Below, one piece after another: positions 59,346 to 64,000 of a stretch of DNA of 64,000 nt. Numbering within the stretch: the first letter of the stretch is position 1; the number at the start of each line of letters is the position of its first letter. The stretch is from Chromohalobacter israelensis. Its GTDB lineage: Bacteria; Pseudomonadota; Gammaproteobacteria; Pseudomonadales; Halomonadaceae. The notes under the pieces were generated by a model. The model was not told the DNA's origin. It made no database searches and saw only the letters and a list, made by a program, of their open reading frames with translations. The stretch lies in contig JQNW01000001.1 in assembly GCA_000761475.1 (NCBI GenBank), positions 868,001 to 932,000 on the forward strand, in the 5' to 3' direction. The position numbers and the translations under genes are program-made.

Positions 59346-60217
59346 GCGATGAGCTGGCGTTCGACGTTCCCTTCGTACTCGGCATGATGCGCCTTCACGA
59401 GCGCCCCGAACTGGCCGATGCCACGCGCCTGGCCGACTGGATCGAGGCGCGCCTCGACGAGGGCCTGGTGTGGTTCGATCATGCCGACATCTACGGCAAT
59501 CGCGAGTGCGAACGCCTCTTCGGCGAGGCCATGGCACGGCGGCCGGCGCTCAAGTCCCGCGTCAAGGTCATCACCAAGGCCGATATCGTGCTTCCCGCCC
59601 GCGATCACTCGCGCTTCGGCGTCAAGCACTACGACACCTCGCCCGCCTATCTGGAAGAACGCATCGACGCCTCGCTGTCCCAGCTGGGGGTCGAGCGTCT
59701 CGATCACTTCCTGCTCCACCGCCCCGACCCCCTGCTCGATGCCCATGCCACCGCCGCCGCGCTGGATGCCGCCATCGATGCCGGCAAGATCGGCGCGGTG
59801 GGCGTATCCAATTTCCTGCCCGAGCAGTGGCGACGGCTCCAGGCCGCCATGCGTCATCCGCTCGGCGCCCACCAGTTCGAGCTGTCGCTGGCCCGCCCGG
59901 AAGTGCTGTTCGATGGCTTCTACGACGCCGTGATCGCCGATGGCCTCGCCCCCATGGCCTGGTCGCCGCTGGGCGGCGGTCTGGTCTTCGAGGATGTGCT
60001 GGGCAGTGCGCTGGCGCATTTCGCCGAGACGTTCGACTCCAGTACCGCCGGACTGGCACTGGCCTGGCTGCGCCGCTTGCCGGGACATCCCGCCCCGGTC
60101 ATCGGCACCCTCAAAGAAAGCCACATCCAGGCGCTGCACCGGGATAGCAGCCTGTCGCTGGACCGTGCGACCTGGTTCGCACTGCTCGAGGAGGCTCGCA
60201 GTCATCGTGTGCCGTGA
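59342..60217 (+). CDS. Aldo/keto reductase (YdhF/YeaE-like)
   Basis: 291-residue NADPH-dependent reductase. The catalytic tetrad is visible: Asp46 and Tyr51 in DHADIYG, Lys79 in ITKADI, His126 in FLLHRPDP. The start overlaps the mutarotase stop by four bases. Its place in a sugar operon suggests detoxification of methylglyoxal or another sugar-derived aldehyde, but this is inferred. E. coli also keeps an aldo/keto reductase gene close to gapA-yeaD. Confidence 0.9.
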   Translation: MSDELAFDVPFVLGMMRLHERPELADATRLADWIEARLDEGLVWFDHADIYGNRECERLFGEAMARRPALKSRVKVITKADIVLPARDHSRFGVKHYDTSPAYLEERIDASLSQLGVERLDHFLLHRPDPLLDAHATAAALDAAIDAGKIGAVGVSNFLPEQWRRLQAAMRHPLGAHQFELSLARPEVLFDGFYDAVIADGLAPMAWSPLGGGLVFEDVLGSALAHFAETFDSSTAGLALAWLRRLPGHPAPVIGTLKESHIQALHRDSSLSLDRATWFALLEEARSHRVP

Positions 60218-60337
60218 ACGGCATGGCACATGCGGCTTTCGTCGAAGGCCCATTGTGACGCCGACACCAAGCTGACACGATTCATCCATCCGACCCGCGT
60301 AGGTCATGCCGCTCGATTCATGAAGAAGGATGACGCC

Positions 60338-61981
60338 ATGTTCCAACTCACGCGCAGCGTCACCTGGCGCGCTCTCGAACGCCTCAAGCAGGAGACCTTC
60401 GACGACCGCATCAGTGATTACTTCGCCGCCGACCCCAAACGCTTCGAGAAGATGAGCCTCCGCGTCGGTGGCCTGTTTCTGGACTACTCCAAGCATCATG
60501 TCTCCGACGCGGTACTCGCCAAGCTGATCGAGCTCGCCGACCATTCGGCCCTGGTGCAGCGTCGCGCCCAGATGTTCTCCGGCGACATCATCAATGTCAC
60601 CGAGGACCGCCCGGTACTGCACACCGCCCTGCGCCATCTCGGCGACGAGCCCGTCTATGCCGACGGCAAGGACGTCATGCCCGAGATCCAGAGCACCCGC
60701 GAGCAGATCAAGCGCTTCTCGGAAGCGGTGCGCAGCGGCGAGTGGAAGGGATACAGCGGCGAGCGGATCAAGGACGTGGTCAACATCGGCATCGGCGGCT
60801 CGGACCTGGGACCCAACATGGCCTGTCGCGCCCTGCTCAAGTACCGCCACCCGGAGCTCAATTTCCACTTCGTATCGAACGTCGACGGCACGCACATCCA
60901 AAAGGTCCTCCAGCGCCTCGACCCTGCGACGACGCTGTTCATCGTCTCCACCAAGACGTTCTCCACTCAGGAAACGCTGCTCAACGCCAAGACCGCGCGG
61001 CGCTGGTTTCTCGACAATGCCGGCGAGGACGCCGATGTCGGCGCCCACTTCATCGCCGCGTCGACCAATCGCAAGGCGGCGATGGAATTCGGCATTCGCG
61101 AGGAAAACGTCTTCGAGTTCTGGGCCTGGGTCGGTGGGCGTTACTCGATGTGGTCGTCGATCGGCCTGCCGATCGCGCTCTCCATCGGCTTCGACGGCTT
61201 CATGGAGCTCCTCGAAGGCGCCCACGAGATGGACCGCCATTTCATCGAAGCGCCCTTCGCCGAGAACATGCCGGTCCTGATGGCATTGATCGGCATCTGG
61301 TACATCAACTTCATCGGCGCCGAGACGCATGCCATCGTGCCCTACGATCAGGCTCTGCATCAGTTGCCGTCGTTTCTCCAGCAGCTCGACATGGAGTCCA
61401 ACGGCAAGTCGGTGGACATCTTCGACCAGCCGGTGAATTACAAGACCGGCCCCATCGTGTGGGGGCAGACGGGTTCCAATGGGCAGCACGCGTTCTTTCA
61501 GTTGCTGCATCAGGGCACCCGCTACGTGCCCATCGACTTCATCGCCTCGCTCAAGCCCGAACCCGGCTTCGAGGATCATCACTTCGCCCTGCTCACCAAC
61601 ATGCTGGCGCAGGCCAATGCCTTCATGGAAGGCAGCCAGGACGGCAGCCAGCTGGACCCCTACAGCTGCCCCGGCAATCGCCCGTCGAGCACCCTGCTTC
61701 TCGACGAGCTGACGCCCCGCAACCTGGGCGCACTGATTGCCCTGTACGAGCACAAGGTATTCGTCCAGGGCGTCATCTGGAACATCAACTCCTTCGATCA
61801 ATGGGGCGTGCAGCTCGGCAAGCGCATCGCCGGCGAAATCAGCGAACGCATCGACACCAACGTCGGAGACTTCGATGCCTCGACCCAGGGGCTGCTGTCG
61901 CTGGTCCGCGAGTACTTTCCCGCCTCGACGCCGGACGCCAAGGCACCGGACAACAAGAAATCACGAGGAAAGACGTCATGA
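60338..61981 (+). CDS. pgi: Glucose-6-phosphate isomerase
   Basis: 547-residue isomerase linking glucose 6-phosphate and fructose 6-phosphate. Signature blocks: VNIGIGGSDLGPNMACRALL, then VFEFWAWVGGRYSMWSSIGL and GQHAFFQLLHQGT with the catalytic histidine. I chose the ATG at 60338 (AAGGATG 8 bases upstream); an ATG at 60320 would add six residues. The 120-base gap from the aldo/keto reductase is the only break in the operon and may hold another promoter. Its stop overlaps the next gene by four bases. Confidence 0.97.
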   Translation: MFQLTRSVTWRALERLKQETFDDRISDYFAADPKRFEKMSLRVGGLFLDYSKHHVSDAVLAKLIELADHSALVQRRAQMFSGDIINVTEDRPVLHTALRHLGDEPVYADGKDVMPEIQSTREQIKRFSEAVRSGEWKGYSGERIKDVVNIGIGGSDLGPNMACRALLKYRHPELNFHFVSNVDGTHIQKVLQRLDPATTLFIVSTKTFSTQETLLNAKTARRWFLDNAGEDADVGAHFIAASTNRKAAMEFGIREENVFEFWAWVGGRYSMWSSIGLPIALSIGFDGFMELLEGAHEMDRHFIEAPFAENMPVLMALIGIWYINFIGAETHAIVPYDQALHQLPSFLQQLDMESNGKSVDIFDQPVNYKTGPIVWGQTGSNGQHAFFQLLHQGTRYVPIDFIASLKPEPGFEDHHFALLTNMLAQANAFMEGSQDGSQLDPYSCPGNRPSSTLLLDELTPRNLGALIALYEHKVFVQGVIWNINSFDQWGVQLGKRIAGEISERIDTNVGDFDASTQGLLSLVREYFPASTPDAKAPDNKKSRGKTS

Positions 61982-62949
61982 CCCCGCTCATTGCCTTCGG
62001 CGAGGCACTCGTCGATATGCTGTCCAATCGCCTGGATGGCGCGGCCGACGACCTGCCGGAGACCTTCACGCCCTATGCCGGCGGTGCGCCCGCCAATGTC
62101 GCCGTGGCCTGCGCCCGCCTAGGGCTGCCAAGCCGCTTTCTGGGCATGGTCGGCGAGGATCGCTTCGGCGACTTCCTGGTCGAGGAGCTCGCGCGCCATG
62201 GCGTCATGGTCGAGGACGTGTGCCGCACCCGCGAAGCGCGCACGGCCCTGGCCTTCGTCTCGCGCGATGCCCACGGCGAGCGGCGCTTCGACTTCTACCG
62301 GCCGCCGGCGGCGGATCTGCTCTATCGGCTCGAGCACTTGCCCCCAGGTATCTTCGCCGAGCCGACGATTCTGCATCTGTGCAGCAACAGTCTCACCGAT
62401 GAAGCGATCGCCGAGACCACGCTGAGCATCGCCGAGATCGCGCGACGCGGCGAGGCCCTGGTCAGCGTCGATGCCAATCTGCGCGCCAACCTGTGGCCCG
62501 ATGCACGTGTCGATATCGGTCGGGTCACCGCCCTGCTCGACCAGGCCCACCTGCTGAAGCTCTCCCGCGAGGAACTGGATCTGCTGCGCGGCGATCACGA
62601 GGCAGAGGCCTGGCTGCAATGGCGTCTGGCGGCAGGCGTGCGCCTGATCGTGATCACCGACGGGCCGGCCCCGGTCGCCGTGCACCGGCTCGGGCAGGTC
62701 CTTCATATCGACCCACCGCAGGTCCGCGCCGTGGACACCACGGCGGGCGGCGATGCCTTCATCGGCGGGCTGCTGGCACAGCTGGCCGCGGCCGACGTCA
62801 CCGCCTCGACCTTCGGCGACTGGTGCCAGGACGAAGACCGCCTGCGACGCGCCGTCGAACTGGCCTGCCGTTGTGGCGCCTTCGCCGTGACGCGCCCCGG
62901 CGCCTACTCGGCGCTCCCCACTCGCGACGATCTCGACGCCATGGTCTGA
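61978..62949 (+). CDS. PfkB-family fructokinase
   Basis: 323-residue ribokinase-fold sugar kinase. The N-terminal GGAPANVAVACARLG motif (35-49) and C-terminal signature DTTAGGDAFIGGLLAQL with catalytic Asp259 are present. The usual GAGD anion hole is AGGD here. Fructokinase is the likeliest activity because it sits after pgi, giving fructose 6-phosphate that pgi sends back to the Entner-Doudoroff route; KDG kinase is an alternative. Overlaps pgi by four bases. Confidence 0.85.
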   Translation: MTPLIAFGEALVDMLSNRLDGAADDLPETFTPYAGGAPANVAVACARLGLPSRFLGMVGEDRFGDFLVEELARHGVMVEDVCRTREARTALAFVSRDAHGERRFDFYRPPAADLLYRLEHLPPGIFAEPTILHLCSNSLTDEAIAETTLSIAEIARRGEALVSVDANLRANLWPDARVDIGRVTALLDQAHLLKLSREELDLLRGDHEAEAWLQWRLAAGVRLIVITDGPAPVAVHRLGQVLHIDPPQVRAVDTTAGGDAFIGGLLAQLAAADVTASTFGDWCQDEDRLRRAVELACRCGAFAVTRPGAYSALPTRDDLDAMV

Positions 62950-62952
62950 TGC

Positions 62953-62981
62953 CCGGCGGGGCGGCACTGCCGCCCCGCCGG
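62953..62981. terminator. GC-rich hairpin between the fructokinase and DJ-1 genes
   Basis: Perfect 14-bp stem CCGGCGGGGCGGCA (62953-62966) / TGCCGCCCCGCCGG (62968-62981) lying 4 bases after the fructokinase stop. No T tract on either side, so termination is probable only by stem strength. Confidence 0.5.
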
Positions 62982-63013
62982 ATACGCACCGCAGCGACGC
63001 CTGTCCGGCATCC

Positions 63014-63571
63014 TCACAGCAAGGCGTTGAACTGCTTGAGCCATTCGGGATGCGCGGGCCACGCCGGGGCCGACACCAGGCGTCCGCAGGTCACCGCCTG
63101 ATCGACTGCGATCTCGGCGAATTCGCCGCCCGCCAGGCGTACCTCGGGCGCACAGGCCGGATAGGCGGACACACGCCGCCCGCTCAACGATACCGCGGCG
63201 GCGAGCAGCTGCGCGCCGTGGCAGATGACGGCAACGGGCTTGTCGGCTTCCATGAAATGGCGCACCAGTGCCAGGACACGCTCGTCGAGGCGCAGGTATT
63301 CAGGGGCACGCCCGCCCGGAATCACCAGGGCGTCGTAGCGAGAGGCCTCGATATCGGCGAAACTGGCATTCAGGCTGAAATGGTGACCAGGCTTCTCGGA
63401 ATAGGTCTGATCGCCCTCGAAGTCATGAATCGCCGTCTTGATACTGTCGCCCTTTTTCTTGTCCGGGCAGACGGCCTCGACGTTGTGCCCCATCGCCTGC
63501 AACGCTTGAAACGGCACCATGATTTCGTAGTCTTCGACGAAATCCCCGGCGATCAACAGTATGCTGGCCAT
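63014..63571 (-). CDS. DJ-1/PfpI-family protein
   Basis: 185-residue class I glutamine-amidotransferase-like protein. The nucleophile elbow is VICHGAQLL with Cys117-His118; the conserved glutamate is Glu13 in [28 protein letters not shown] is the usual loop. Relatives are deglycase/glyoxalase-like or stress proteases; the activity is unproven. AGGAGG is 7 bases upstream. Convergent with the sugar operon. Confidence 0.9.
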   Translation of the reverse strand: MASILLIAGDFVEDYEIMVPFQALQAMGHNVEAVCPDKKKGDSIKTAIHDFEGDQTYSEKPGHHFSLNASFADIEASRYDALVIPGGRAPEYLRLDERVLALVRHFMEADKPVAVICHGAQLLAAAVSLSGRRVSAYPACAPEVRLAGGEFAEIAVDQAVTCGRLVSAPAWPAHPEWLKQFNALL

Positions 63572-63736
63572 GCGTCAGCCTCCTGAAAGGGAAGAGAAAA
63601 GTGATACCATGCCGCTGCTTTCAGCGTAGCGCCTGACGCGGCGCATCGCACGCGAAAGCCTGTCACGCCTCGCTCCCCCATCCATTGCCGGCTTCATGCA
63701 TTGCCACATGTTCAAAGCCCCACGGCGGAGGAACCC

Positions 63737-64000
63737 ATGCCCGGATTGTCGCGCCTGGTGATGCCGGTACTGCTGGTGATCCTGAGCGGCCTGAGCGGCG
63801 TTGCCAACGCCCAGGCCACGCCAGCCCCTTTCAGCGCCACCTACCACCTGCGTCTCGACGGCTGGCCGGATGCCGATGTCCAGCATCGCTTGAGCCACCT
63901 TGGCGGGAACGACTGGCAGAGCGAAATGCGTGCCAGCGTGCTCACCGCCGAGGGCTACGAACGCGGCAAATTCCGCCTCCAGGACGACGGCGTGCAAGCC
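63737..64000 (+). CDS. Secreted DUF3108-like protein, N-terminal part (cut by window edge)
   Basis: First 88 residues only. A signal peptide (1-26, ending GVANAQA) is followed by PFSATYHLRLDGWPDADVQH and MRASVLTAEGYERGKFRLQD, which resembles the start of DUF3108 periplasmic/outer-membrane proteins. GGAGGAA is 4 bases upstream of the ATG at 63737. Function unknown; the rest lies beyond the right edge. Confidence 0.75.
   Translation, partial: MPGLSRLVMPVLLVILSGLSGVANAQATPAPFSATYHLRLDGWPDADVQHRLSHLGGNDWQSEMRASVLTAEGYERGKFRLQDDGVQA

Noticed and set aside
59099..61801. 900-codon open frame on the minus strand
   Set aside because: It is antisense to the mutarotase, AKR and pgi genes, whose products are clearly recognisable. 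Long antisense frames are common in high-GC coding DNA. No family motif is visible.

Overview
The window is a gene-dense, high-GC bacterial chromosome segment. The combination of a bo3-type cytochrome oxidase, a BCCT osmolyte transporter, a GbdR/GlxA-type regulator, Entner-Doudoroff genes and the rpsU-dnaG-rpoD operon points to a halophilic gammaproteobacterium of the Halomonadaceae (Halomonas/Chromohalobacter type). This assignment is inferred from gene content and protein style, not from a database search. I see no tRNA, rRNA, insertion sequence, prophage or CRISPR array. Both edge genes are cut: a GlxA-family regulator on the left and a secreted DUF3108-like protein on the right.

Layout. 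1-4.7 kb: GlxA regulator fragment, glutathione-dependent formaldehyde oxidation (fghA, adhC) with a divergent LysR regulator, then a Crp/Fnr regulator. 4.8-7.3 kb: L-serine dehydratase with its own terminator and a divergent GcvA-like regulator. 7.4-12.7 kb: BCCT transporter, a DnaQ-type exonuclease with a cNMP/CBS/DUF294 signalling protein, and an unrecognised polytopic membrane protein. 12.7-17.0 kb: macromolecular synthesis operon rpsU-dnaG-rpoD, with a terminator-like hairpin between rpsU and dnaG. 17.3-19.9 kb: tsaD, plsY, folB-folK. 20.0-23.3 kb: BaeSR-like two-component system followed by two small proteins, one secreted and one with LTxxQ-like motifs. 23.3-28.1 kb: methyltransferase, VOC protein, DUF4870 protein, LpxL-type acyltransferase, PQQ-sugar dehydrogenase-like protein and a beta-hydroxyacid dehydrogenase. 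28.2-30.4 kb: TPP riboswitch and thiC. 30.4-35.2 kb: cyoABCDE. 35.6-39.5 kb: a J-domain protein and a J-like membrane protein in overlapping genes, then a large MscS channel. 39.6-44.9 kb: AcrAB-like RND pump and divergent AcrR-like repressor. 45-54 kb: hydrolases, fructosamine-kinase-like protein, Kef antiporter, COG3146 protein, pncB, dienelactone hydrolase and a diguanylate cyclase. 54.4-62.9 kb: gap, divergent from a tightly coupled sugar operon edd-glk-mutarotase-AKR-pgi-fructokinase. 63-64 kb: DJ-1/PfpI protein and the cut DUF3108 gene.

How the genes work together. The 54-63 kb block feeds glucose and fructose into 6-phosphogluconate dehydration and triose-phosphate oxidation, although zwf, pgl and eda are not here. 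The cyo operon supplies the terminal quinol oxidase. Several units are envelope- or stress-facing: RND pump, BaeSR, MscS, Kef, BCCT and formaldehyde detoxification. No obviously new multigene defence or mobile system is visible. The least explained items are the 12.04-12.68 kb membrane protein, the J/J-like pair, the cNMP-CBS-DUF294/exonuclease pair, the small genes next to BaeSR, and a perfect FNR-type palindrome just upstream of the RND operon.
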